From Tilletiaria anomala UBC 951 (Eukaryota; Basidiomycota; Exobasidiomycetes; Georgefischeriales; Tilletiariaceae): a stretch of DNA of 54,454 bases. The notes beneath the pieces are model-generated. The model saw nothing but the letters and a program-made list of their open reading frames with translations, was not told the DNA's origin and made no database searches. This document shows positions 33,183 through 42,431 of the stretch, piece after piece. Where the stretch lies: positions 1 to 54,454 of the forward strand of contig NW_013546905.1 of NCBI RefSeq assembly GCF_000711695.1. Reading direction: 5' to 3'. How positions within the stretch are numbered: the first letter of the stretch is position 1; every line of letters begins with the position of its first letter. The position numbers were made by a program, and so were the translations under genes.

Positions 33183-33915
33183 CTTTGATTGTTAGGGCTC
33201 TTGTCACTTGAATCAAGGTTCAGCTTGGCCGCGCATCCGCGTTCGTCCAGCGGCGTGTTGCGATGGATCCTGTTCACTGCGGAAGCCGTCAGTCCGTCTC
33301 GGATGTCGTTGTCGTCGAGTAAGGAAGAGATATGTGTGTACTGCGTGTCTGTGCCGAGATGGAGATCTGTCAGCAAAGGAATCATTGAACTGCAGTAACA
33401 GAGAGATAATCGCCTTTCTCGAGTGTTCAGCGTCGAGGGACCCAAACTCGCACAGTGCCCCTCGTGCTTGCACTCCCGGCTCGCACGTGCCCGCCAACTG
33501 CCAAATTGCAGACTCCGCATATCGCATATTCCGGGGCGTGTCTTCGCGTTCCGGGATATTCAGCTACAACTTGTAGAAATTGCGAAGTTCTTTGCGGCTT
33601 TCAGAATGCAAATCGCCAGCGCTCGCAGACCAAAGGATGGCATTTGGATGGACGGCGGGAAGGACGGACAGAAGGCCACTGGCAGCGTCACTTGTATGGG
33701 CTATATCGTGTGTAACTTTGAGGCAATCGTAGCTAACAATCACAGAGCGTGCCGACTTCAGAGCATATAGGCGGATGCTCAGATCATCCACGTGTCTGGC
33801 CAAAGGCGGGAACGGTCTGCGACCAAGTCCAGCGAGGCATGCAAGCTGAATAATGACAATGCATAGAAATACAGGCGGTGGCTTCAGCTGCAACAACAGA
33901 GCACAGCGCAGCGCA
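33183..33915. promoter_or_regulatory. VTC1 upstream region with two CACGTG boxes
   Basis: 733 bp between the CENP-K-like gene's stop and the VTC1 start (both leftward). CACGTG occurs at 33484-33489 and 33789-33794, about 300 and 605 bp upstream of VTC1. CACGTG is the core site of the Pho4 bHLH factor, known to control VTC genes in yeast. No gene is seen in this stretch. Confidence 0.5.
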
Positions 33916-35376
33916 TCACCGCACACCCTTCTGGAACGGCACGAGGCAAAGCCGGCGCGAATCGCGTGGGTGCTCCTGAGCGACATGCGCTCGCACCAGA
34001 AACGACGCGAGCGATTTGGGGTGCTTGTCGATCGTAATGTACGGGTCAGCGGGGGCGTCCCATGCTTGGTTCATGAGCGCCTGTGGTGTGCGTGTAAGTG
34101 TGTTCCGTGCGTCAGTTGCATGCAATGAACAAGCAATGGAAGCGATTGCTCACATCGAGGAGGCTGCGCAGTTGGACGCGCAGCCGGGCGTCGTCGTCCG
34201 AGAAGAGGTCATTTGAGGTTCGAATCAACGCATTCAGCAGCTCGCCGAGCTGCTCCTCCTCTGTCCGTAATTTGGTCTTCAATTGTCTACATAAAAAGTA
34301 GGCATGAGGGAAAAGAAAACTCGTCGTCTGTCAGCGTACACCCCTCTTGGATTGCTGGCAGACCCGCTACTCTGCTACGCACTCAATCACTTCTTCCTCG
34401 GTCAATTGTGTCGATTTGCGCTCTAACTGCCGCTGCCGCATCTGCATACCTTGTTCGATGAGCGTGAGATCCGAAAGCAGTTGCTTTTCACTGACGAGAA
34501 AGCGGAGCGCAGCCATGGGGTTCGTAAAGGGTGTCAGATCGCGCGAAAGATGCCATTCTTGTGTAAGAGCTCACCTCTGCAACGATTGTCGAGCGCGAGC
34601 CACGTCTGCCTCCGCGTCGATCAAGACATCTTGCAATTGAAGGATCACATCGGACAGATTCCCGCGCGCCTTGACGTCGCGTACGAGAGCCGACGTATTT
34701 GGGCCCAGATCAGCCACCTCTGGAAGGTACACAAGCAGTCAATCACGGAAAGGATGATATGATCGGTCAGCCAAAGAAGCCAATAAGCTCATGGCACGAC
34801 GCCTCCGAGGAGTCGACCCACTCTCGTCCATTCGCTGGATGTGATATTCTATCTGGGCCAGTTGGATCTGAGCAGAGAAGGAAGCATACTATCCTGTTTC
34901 AGTCCTCTCGAACGGGTGCAACCCTTCGAGCTCAGTGACCACCAGCGCCGCACCTCTTTGTCGCGTATTGACCGCTTCATCGCGGCATCTTGCGCATCAG
35001 AAGCGCCGCTGACACGTTTGCCCAGTTTCGTGAGTTCTCGCTGCACGATTTCCCATTCTGCATCGTTCCTCGCCTTCTCGTCTCGCAGCGCGTTGAGCAG
35101 CTTTGTGTGCCTCTCCTCCGCGTCCACGCTGAGCTCCTCGTCGTCGACCGCCATGCTGGTCTGGGCGGTAGTATCGGCGAAAGATTTGCTGCCGCCGCTG
35201 GGCCCATCGTCGGGTGCTGGAAGAGCTGCCTGACTCTCCAGCTGCTGCGCCTCCCTCTCACGGAACCGCCGCGCTGCTTCTCGCAACGCGGCCGCTCGGA
35301 CGCGTGCAGCGAGGTCCGAGGCAAGGTGGAGCGGGGTGCCGCCCGTAGGTGCGGTGCTTGTTGAAGCGGTCGACAT
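33916..35376 (-). CDS. Inner-kinetochore protein, CENP-K (Sim4/Mcm22) family
   Basis: CENP-K is a coiled-coil subunit of the constitutive centromere-associated network. Six exons resolve cleanly: 35376-34954, 34867-34822, 34719-34575, 34490-34383, 34286-34154 and 34080-33916 (339 aa). The N-terminal half is Ala/Arg/Glu-rich. The rest is nearly continuous heptad-like helix (ERHTKLLNALRDEK, IEYHIQRMDEKVADL, SEKQLLSDLTLIEQ, LTEEEVIEQLKTKLRTEEEQL). The end is the most diagnostic part: LLDALMNQAWDAPADPY then FLVRAHVAQEHPRDSRRL-CLVPFQ resembles the C-terminus of animal CENP-K as I recall it (a DPY segment, then RHPxDPxRIRLxxF). The assignment rests on that recalled pattern plus the coiled coil, not on an alignment. 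A longer N-terminus is possible, since the frame is open upstream. Confidence 0.65.
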
Positions 35377-35730
35377 CTCCACCGCTCTTCTTTTTCGTGC
35401 TTTCCGTTCACAGCTTGCGTCCGTCCGTTCGCTTGGCCTTGCTCTGGCCGTGATTATGGGTAGCGACCGCTGGTGATACTCATGACAACAGACTGGCCGA
35501 GAGTCAAGTGTTGGCATCAAGTCGCGTCGCGCTCACGCTGCTCTTTCTTTTTTTTCGCAGAAAAACAATAATGCCGGCGGTTTAAAAATGAATGTTCTCT
35601 AGAGCGGCGACAAAGAAGAAAAGCATTTTTGGTTCATTCCATCGAATGCGTCGTTTCGACTGCGACGATCACACGAGCTGGCAACGTCGACATCCTCGCT
35701 CGCACTGCACTGAGATCCGTCTCACCTAGG
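35377..35730. promoter_or_regulatory. Divergent promoter, CENP-K-like / mitochondrial uL5
   Basis: About 350 bp between divergent start codons, with poly-T/A tracts near 35550-35600. No other feature is seen. Confidence 0.4.
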
Positions 35731-36885
35731 ATGAGTAACGTGGCGTCTACATCTAGACAGGTGCTCCGCAGCAGCGCCCAGGGCGGCGCCTGCGGAGTGA
35801 GCTCTGTATCCAGAGCTGCTCGCGCTCCGGCCTGGTTCCTGCAGTCAACGCCGGGCTACTCCCCAATAAGCGCCTCGACATCCCGCGGCTTTGCTTCCTC
35901 TTCGCGGAGGTCTCTGGATCATGTGCCACCACGAAACATCTTTTCTCCGCTTTCCGTCGAGATCGGCCCGCTCGGTCTGAACCGCCTGGAGGAAATGTAT
36001 CGCAACACGCTCGCACTGGACCTGATGTACATGACGTACGATCACATTTCACCGGAGGATGCGGCAGCGGAGCGGGAGCGCAAGATTAACAAGCATAAGC
36101 GGGAATGGGATCCATCAGATCCTTACACAAAGAACCGTCCCGCTCGTCCGCTACGAGGAAATCGTCGCCCCCCGCCAGGTCCGACGCACATCATCACAGA
36201 GGATCCGGCTCGGAACCTCGTCAAGCTTGACCGAGTCATCATTACATGCTTTGTCAAAGACGCGATTGTCAACAAGAACCTTCTCGTGCCCCTTCTCTCC
36301 CAGTTCAGAGCCATCACTGGTCTGCCTGTTATCGGGTCCAACGCCAGTCCCGCAGATTTGAATGAACGCAACAGCACGCAGGGGCACATCCAGATCATCC
36401 GTGCCAAATCAGGCGTGGCAGTTTTCAAGTTGCGCAAGGGCATGCCAGTAGGCGTCAAAGCCGTCCTGCCAGGCCCCATAGCGCACAGTTTCATTGACAC
36501 CCTGGTCAACTTTGTCCTGCCGAGACTGAGGACATTCAACGGCTTCCTTTTGCCACCGCCCAATCAGCCGCCCATGAGTCCCGCGGCGCTTAGTGGCGTT
36601 GTGTCCCTCGGCATTGGCCCCGAGGCTCTCCCGCTGTTCCCGCAGCTCGAGGTGAACTGGGACTCGTATCCCGGCAAGAGCTACGGCTTCCAGGTAAGGG
36701 TACCCTGCGACCAGCCGACGCATATCCGGCTGGCTTTGCTGACGAACAAGCCGTTGTTGTGCGCTACATTTTGCCCACAGATCGACTGCGTGACAAATCA
36801 GCGAGGAAAAAAGGCAACAGACAAGGCGAGAACACTTCTCAGTGGCATGGGTGTGCCGTTTGTGCGCAGATCAGATCTGCGGTGA
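35731..36885 (+). CDS. MRPL7: Mitochondrial large-subunit ribosomal protein uL5m (MRPL7)
   Basis: A structural protein of the mitochondrial 54S subunit, binding 5S-region/central protuberance rRNA in the uL5 family. Exons are 35731-36693 and 36781-36885 (355 aa). The start is the first ATG of the frame. The first 60 residues are rich in Ser, Arg and Ala and contain SRGFASSSRRS, a likely import presequence. The uL5 fold is evident: NPAR-type NLVKLDRVIITCFVKDAIVNK, AITGLPVIGSNAS, FKLRKGMPVGVKAVLPG, DTLVNFVLPRLRTFNG, LGIGPEALPLFPQLE and finally SYGFQ-IDCVTNQRGKKATDKARTLLSGMGVPF, which spans the intron. The 87-nt intron is a multiple of three and has no in-frame stop, so unspliced message would still be open. 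The stop lies 28 bp from the stop of the convergent thioesterase gene. Confidence 0.93.
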   Translation: MSNVASTSRQVLRSSAQGGACGVSSVSRAARAPAWFLQSTPGYSPISASTSRGFASSSRRSLDHVPPRNIFSPLSVEIGPLGLNRLEEMYRNTLALDLMYMTYDHISPEDAAAERERKINKHKREWDPSDPYTKNRPARPLRGNRRPPPGPTHIITEDPARNLVKLDRVIITCFVKDAIVNKNLLVPLLSQFRAITGLPVIGSNASPADLNERNSTQGHIQIIRAKSGVAVFKLRKGMPVGVKAVLPGPIAHSFIDTLVNFVLPRLRTFNGFLLPPPNQPPMSPAALSGVVSLGIGPEALPLFPQLEVNWDSYPGKSYGFQVRVPCDQPTHIRLALLTNKPLLCATFCPQIDCVTNQRGKKATDKARTLLSGMGVPFVRRSDLR

Positions 36886-36913
36886 ATGTGGATTAGCTTC
36901 TGGTGCTTTATGT

Positions 36914-38313
36914 CTACATCTTGGCTTTATCGCCCGACTGCTTTTCCTTATTCTTATTCTGCGCCAGATTGACGCTCAGCGGCAGGGTCAGCGCAATCTG
37001 CCTGGAGATGCAGAGGATCGTGCTGTCCTGTCCTTGCGGCAGACCGAGACGCTCAGCATCGTCCGGGTGGGAGTAGACTTCGACATCGAGCTCGTTCTGC
37101 CCTTGATAGACATGCCGGCTGGTAGAATAGAGCCCTACTTTCATGACCGGCGCGTCCCACGGCACGGCGCGCTTGAACTCGATGGCGAGATGCAGCGTTG
37201 GTAACCACGCATCCCTATTTTCTCCGGGTATTGATAGGCTGATGTTGTCTGGTTCCGCGAACGAAAAGTCATCATTGAGACATGTGAGCAAGGACAAGGC
37301 GCTATGGGCTGTTTTGATCACCAGTGCAACGAACCTCCAAAGTCTGCAAAAAAGGGAAGCGAGGTTGCTCCTCGCCCCACAGGTAATCGCTCGTCATTCA
37401 TTTCGTTCGTGATCTCGAGCCAACTGACGCGTTGATAATTCCCATTCTCTTGCATTATTCGCTCTGTGTAGCCGGGTAGATCATATCCGATCATACGATC
37501 ACGCATGTTCATCTTCTTCGCCTTAAATCGATTCGATGGCTTGAAGGTACGGATGTGAGGGATGGGACAAGACGGATAGAACGGGTCGCCGAAACGCAGA
37601 GTCGGCTTTAGAGTGGGGTCATTAATGCGTTCTTCGAAGTTGCACATGATGATGATGCAGTGGATGCGTGTGACGGGCTTGCCATCTTCATAGGACTATT
37701 CATATAAGTCGCTCATTCACGTCAGCCTGGGAAGTTGCACACTTGGTGGACAACACCTTACCGGCTGTGTGAGAGTTGCTTGCAGCGAGCTCAACCCTCT
37801 CCCCTTCTTCAAGAGCTTGATCTCAACCGTGTAAAGCTGTAGACACATAGTAGCGACGAGAAATGATGCCGAAATGTGCATGGGATCATGATGCTTGATC
37901 TCATGTTGTTCCTGCTCCGGTCGGCGCATAAAGTCCATCGCCGCGCTCAGAATCACCGACAGCGAGTAGCCTCCTTGAGGTATGCTGCCAATCGACCATT
38001 CGGCATCCAGCGAGTGCCCGCCGTACGTCGCTGTACCATCGTGGCCATCGCGCTGAAGTTGGGAAAGCACGGCCTGCAGAAATGCGCCCATCGATGGGCA
38101 ACTTCGAGCAGTAGGGGAGAGCGAGACGATGGGGGAAGGGTGCTTGGGCTCTCGGTAGATGCTGGGAGACAAATTGCAAGTGAGGCTGCCGTAAATCGTC
38201 TAGAACCTATCTCTTGTGATTTTACCAGCGCCACAAAGTGTCACTCGCGCTTCAGCTTCTCCAGCATGTATTTCAACGTCAGATGAAGATGTTCGAACAC
38301 CCCGGAGGTCCAT
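36914..38313 (-). CDS. Acyl-CoA thioesterase-like (double hot-dog) protein
   Basis: Likely hydrolyses acyl-CoA thioesters. Exons are 38313-38245, 38199-37762, 37695-37322 and 37238-36914 (401 aa). The first hot-dog half has the family run HSLDAEWSIGSIPQGGYSLSVI, then HHDPMHISASFLV, EIKLLKKGRGLSSLQATLTQ and TRIHCIIIMCNFEE. The second half has SLPFFADFGG, WLPTLHLAIEFKRAVPW and YSTSRHVYQGQNELDVEVY, ending with STILCISRQIALTL. The join between the last two exons (TG|gtgatc...cag|C) keeps the frame and places FFADFGG directly before the PTLHLAIEFK strand, as in the family. The first intron is only 45 nt. The C-terminal residues KDKAKM-like tail give no clear peroxisomal SKL signal. Substrate chain length is unknown. 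Confidence 0.85.
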
Positions 38314-38772
38314 CTTAGGTCATTCTATATGTATGGACTAGGGAGGACTTGAGAGAGCGTATGTGCGCCTCTGAGTGACTACACACCGAAGCCCAAAACC
38401 AGATTTTAAGCCGGAAGAACTCTTCGGGTATCGGCGCATGGAGACCGTGGACCCGGCTTTAGATGATCGCCAGCTTCCGGCAGGTCGAAAATAAGTCACG
38501 TGCACGTCAACCGTATTGTCACGTGATAAATACTTGCGAGTGGGCGCAATAAAATTTCAAACTCACCACCTGCAAGACTCGGTTGAGCCCACCCTTCATC
38601 CAAACCATCCGTACCTTCTTTACTTTCGCCTTTGACTCCTTCCCACGACTTCAAGTCATTGACTAAGGTATCGTGAGTGAACTCGACGCTATCTGCTGTT
38701 GCGCCAGAGAATGCTGACTGTCGCTCGCCATATCCCCTCATTCCTGCCTTTTCTCTTCCTGTGTCTAGCATC
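38314..38772. promoter_or_regulatory. Divergent promoter, thioesterase / ribosomal protein L10a, with paired CACGTG
   Basis: 459 bp between start codons. Two CACGTG boxes lie at 38497-38502 and 38520-38525; the second is in the context GTCACGTGATA, the full Cbf1/CDEI consensus. A probable leader intron of the L10a gene lies at 38673-38768. Confidence 0.55.
38673..38768 (+). other. Probable 5'-UTR intron of the L10a gene
   Basis: A GTGAGT donor at 38673, a GCTGAC branch-like sequence near 38715 and a pyrimidine-rich TCTAG acceptor ending at 38768 sit just before the ATG at 38773. Leader introns are common in fungal ribosomal protein genes. Not confirmed by transcript data. Confidence 0.5.
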
Positions 38773-39506
38773 ATGTCGAAGATTGCAGTGTCAAGCGTGC
38801 GAACCCAGCTCCAGGTCGTCCTGAAGGGGACTGAGGAGAAGAAGAGGAACTTCGCTGAGACGATCGAGCTCCGTGAGTAATACTGCGTCTACCTCCTCAT
38901 GGATCGTTTCCCGCCAGCGTTGCTCACTCTGCCCACCGCATCCGCTACCTCGCAGAGATCGGCCTCAAGAACTACGACCCTCAGCGTGACAAGCGTTTCA
39001 GTGGCACGATCAGGCTGCCGAACATCCCGCGCCCGCGCATGTCAGTTTGCATTCTTGCCGATGCCGCCCATGTCGACCAGGCCAAGCTGATCGACCTCGA
39101 GTTCATGACGGTCGAGGACTTGAAGAAGCTGAACAAGAACAAGAAGCTCGTCAAGAAGCTCGCCAAGAAGTACGACGCTTTCCTCGCCTCTGAGGCACTC
39201 ATCAAGCAGATCCCCCGTCTGCTCGGCCCCGGGCTCTCCAAGGCGGGCAAGTTCCCCACGCCGGTCTCTCATTCGGAGGACCTTGAGAAGAAGGTCAACG
39301 AGGTCAAGTCGACGATCAAGTTCCAGCTAAAGAAGGTGCTCTGCTTGGGTGTCGCCATCGGCAACGCTGAGATGAGCGAGGACCAGCTCCTCGCCAACGT
39401 CATGCTTGCTATCAACTTCCTCGTCTCGCTGCTGAAGAAGGGATGGCAGAACGTTGGTTCGCTCCACTGCAAGAGCACTATGGGCCGCCCTCAGCGCCTC
39501 TACTAA
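38773..39506 (+). CDS. RPL1: 60S ribosomal protein L10a (uL1)
   Basis: uL1 forms the L1 stalk that guides exit of deacylated tRNA from the ribosome. Exons are 38773-38872 and 38956-39506 (216 aa, the normal eukaryotic length). The protein reads [19 protein letters not shown], then [20 protein letters not shown] across the intron, [47 protein letters not shown] (the uL1 signature region), [19 protein letters not shown] and [27 protein letters not shown]. Codon choice is strongly biased towards C-ending and AAG codons compared with neighbours, as expected for a highly expressed gene. Identification is secure. Confidence 0.98.
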
Positions 39507-40038
39507 GCAATATCAGGGTTTTGCTGTGCTGCAGCTAGTGCGCCAGGCTTGCCAATGCTACGCCTGCTGGTACAGCTCAGCTTAGCTTTGGACTTCTGCA
39601 AAACTCAGGACGAACTTCCAATCGATTGAATCAAGAGCAGTTCGCACGCTTACACCCAGTTACTGTGTCCAGCGCAGACGGCATTGACATTTCTTGAATG
39701 CCATGCTGCTGCTTGGTCGGTGATGAGGGGAGCTCGATTGTAGTCTACATGCCTGGGAGAAACAAACCTTGATGGTCAACGCATGTGTGCATTCCTTGCT
39801 TCCAACCCAAGCTTGTTAGAAGCTTACGTTGCTCTGATCGACAACAGTGTGCTGCTGCTTGGTTTCGTCATTGTAGTTGGCACTGAGGGCACTGTCGTTT
39901 GGGAGCCAGTGGCGCAGGTTTTGCGTGGTTAAATTGACGATGCAGATGTCTAGTTAACTTCCGATGACATCAGAAAAAAACATGAGTCGTCTATACAACT
40001 CCTTTCCTGTTTCACAAGCGTCATCGACGTGCGCCACC
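39507..40038. other. Convergent intergenic region, L10a / CFA-type methyltransferase
   Basis: 532 bp between stop codons. The stretch is AT-richer and contains no coding frame of note. Both 3' UTRs are expected here. Confidence 0.4.
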
Positions 40039-41690
40039 TCAATCTCGCTTGGCAAAGAGGTAATGCCCGACACCCCACTCCTCGCCTTTGACGCCGTGCT
40101 TGTTGGGCGTGTTGAAGAACTCGGCACAGGCGAGGTAGAAGACGCGGAAGCGCCAGAACGTCTTGGCACCCTCGGACGCGGGGACGCCCTTGGCGACGGC
40201 GTCAGCGCGCAGGAAGTCTATCGCTCCGCCGCTGCCGCCTTTGCGCGCTGCCGCGGCGTCTTGCCGCTGCAGCCAGTGCTCACAGGTGCGCGCGTAGTGT
40301 GTGCCGTTGAGCCTGACGAGAGGTGGCGAGAAGAGAGCGGAAATGGGTGAAGGAATATGTGTCAGTACGAGTCGAGAAAGAGAGAGAAGCCCAGGGATGC
40401 GAAGCATCACCGCTCCGCAAGTACTCCCAACCACTCACCACCAGCGATCTTCCAACACGACATGCTGCTGGAAGTGCAAGAACAGATCATGGCTCGGCAT
40501 CGTGCCGCCCGTGAAGAAGTTCTTGGCCATCCAGCCGTCAGACTCTTCAAAGTGGTACGGCATGTTGTGGTGGCAGAAAATGTGAATGAACAGCTTGGAT
40601 GAGTCGTCGTCGCTCTTCGAACGCGATTTGAGCCAGCGGGATACTTTCTCGAAGAGTTCCAAGTAGTTCTTCATCTGCACAGGTAGTGTTTACGGGGATA
40701 TATTGTCATCTGTATATCCCTTGAAACGGCACCAGATAGGTGCAAAGGAACGCAGCGCAGACCCTCACATGCTCAAACATCTCGATGCTCAGGACGCGGT
40801 CAAAGCGATGATCCTCGCCAAACTCGAATTCCTTAACGTCTCCCGTGAAGACAGTGAGGTTCTTGAAGCCTTTCTGCTTGGCGACGCCGTCGATGTGTAT
40901 CTTCTGCGTCTTGGAGTTGGACAGGGCGCGGATGCGCGAGTTAGGGTAGCGCTCGGCGAGGTACAGGCACAGCGAACCCCAGCCGCAGCCGAGGTCGAGG
41001 ACGTCTTGACCGTCGCGCAGCTGGGCTTTTTCGCAATACAAGTTGAGCATTGCCTCTACACATGCATAGGTGATACGTTTGGGGCAGGGCCGGCTTTATT
41101 AGGTGAAAGAATCGCTGAATAGGAAAGGGTAGCCAGCCGGCACCCACCTTCTGCTTCGTCAAGCGTCTCCTTACCCGTCTCATACAGGCAGCAGCTGTAC
41201 TTGGCGCGTTGACCCAAGCAACTCAACATAAAGTCCGTGTTGATTTCATAGTGCTGAGCGTTCGCTTTTTCCGTCTCGATCGCGATGGCGCCGTTCTCAA
41301 AGTTGGTAGAGAGCGAGGAGATGTAGGCGCGCTTGTACGCTGCTTCTGAAGTGTATGTCTTGGCGTGCGCCGCGAGCGAGGCGAGGCGCTCAGCATTTAG
41401 GTGGCGGATTGCGAGACGCTATTTGCATTGGAGAGAGAGTTGAAGCATGAACGTGACGAGTATGAGCCATGGTCAAAGTGGCAGAGCAGAAGCGTGGAGA
41501 CTTACCAGCAGAAAGTCGGGGATATAGCCATTGTCACTGGGAACAAACGGGCCAAGGATGCTGGATGAGTGTGTCGCAGTATGAGATCGAGCCAGACTGG
41601 CCGAATCACGCGCATCAAGCAGCATGGACAGGAGGCCGTAGATTTCTTCGAATCGCAATTGACTCACAGAGCACGGTAGACGTAGTCCAT
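40039..41690 (-). CDS. Cyclopropane-fatty-acid-synthase-type SAM methyltransferase
   Basis: A methyltransferase of the CFA synthase/mycolic acid cyclopropanase family. In bacteria these act on unsaturated acyl chains of phospholipids; some eukaryotic relatives methylate amines. Six exons: 41690-41668 (23 nt), 41536-41506 (31 nt), 41418-41148, 41055-40769, 40674-40439 and 40312-40039 (373 aa). The start MDYVYRALDNGYIPDFLLRLAIR is assembled from three exons and matches the family. Core motifs follow: QHYEINTDFMLSCLGQRAKYS, the SAM loop VLDLGCGWGSL at residues 127-137, ALSNSKTQK, VLSIEMFEHV-MKNY, and MPYHFEES, EDRWWLNGTHYARTCEHWL and the closing EEWGVGHYLF. No membrane segment or targeting signal is visible. 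The exact substrate is uncertain. Confidence 0.9.
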
Positions 41691-42431
41691 GGCTGGATGT
41701 GAACCCCTAGCAGTTGCATTGGGGGATGCGAGGATCGAGAGGCCCGAGGTGGGGGACGGAGGAGCGACGAAAGCGAGGGCCAAGATCGAACAGGGAAGGA
41801 TTGCTTGGACGACGCTGACACAGATGGGTTAGGTGCTGCCGAAGGAAAGGAAGAAGACCACCGGCGCGGTAGGAAGAAAAACGGAGCCTTCAACCCTTGA
41901 AACAAACAGTAGCTGTTCCGAACATCACCCAGCACAGGCCGGGATGGTGATCAGCATTGCGCCGCAAGGCGCAGCTGATCTCGATCATTCGACAAACCTT
42001 GTCTGAAACACTTGGTGGCCACTGGCTGGCACAGGGAATTACGTAATCCGGCCGACAGCGGGTGTCGGCCCGGACATGGACAATCAGGCAGCTGTGGCGC
42101 ATTACCTTCAATTCGGTGCAACATGCCGTCGGGAGCAGTTCCGGCCCCCATACCCCAACGGACACGCATCCGCAGGAGTGTGGCCTTTTCCGCCTTGGGA
42201 ATACCATACACCAGTGGTTTCCATGACATGCAGTTGTGCGGCGGCAGATTGGGTCTGCATACAGCTGCGAGACTTTGGTCGAAGGAACCCCTTACCGTGT
42301 CGCCGACTGTTGGCCTCCTCGTAGTTCTCAAAGCGTGCTCTCTCCTGCTTGTTTGCTTGCTTGCCTGCCTGCCTGTTGGCCCTCCCGTCTGCCCGCGCGC
42401 CAAAACTGCGCCGTCGTTCCTACTGTCGCCA
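41691..42431. promoter_or_regulatory. Divergent intergenic region, CFA-type methyltransferase / alpha-beta hydrolase
   Basis: 741 bp between start codons. It contains a short tandem CTTG/CCTG tract (about 42347-42375). Long open frames on both strands (including 274 codons on the minus strand) have no protein-like conservation and look like chance frames in GC-rich DNA. One rightward frame extends the hydrolase start upstream, but I do not favour it. Confidence 0.4.

Noticed and set aside
32744-33520. 258-codon minus-strand open frame
   Set aside because: It runs through the VTC1 intron and upstream region in another frame; VTC1 is clearly encoded by two exons here.
42012-42431. In-frame 140-codon upstream extension of the hydrolase with a signal-like hydrophobic run (LLVVLKACSLLLVCLLACLPV)
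   Set aside because: The run is encoded by a CTTG/CCTG tandem tract, the extension would leave little promoter, and the ATG at 42432 has a better context. A secreted form is not excluded but is unsupported.
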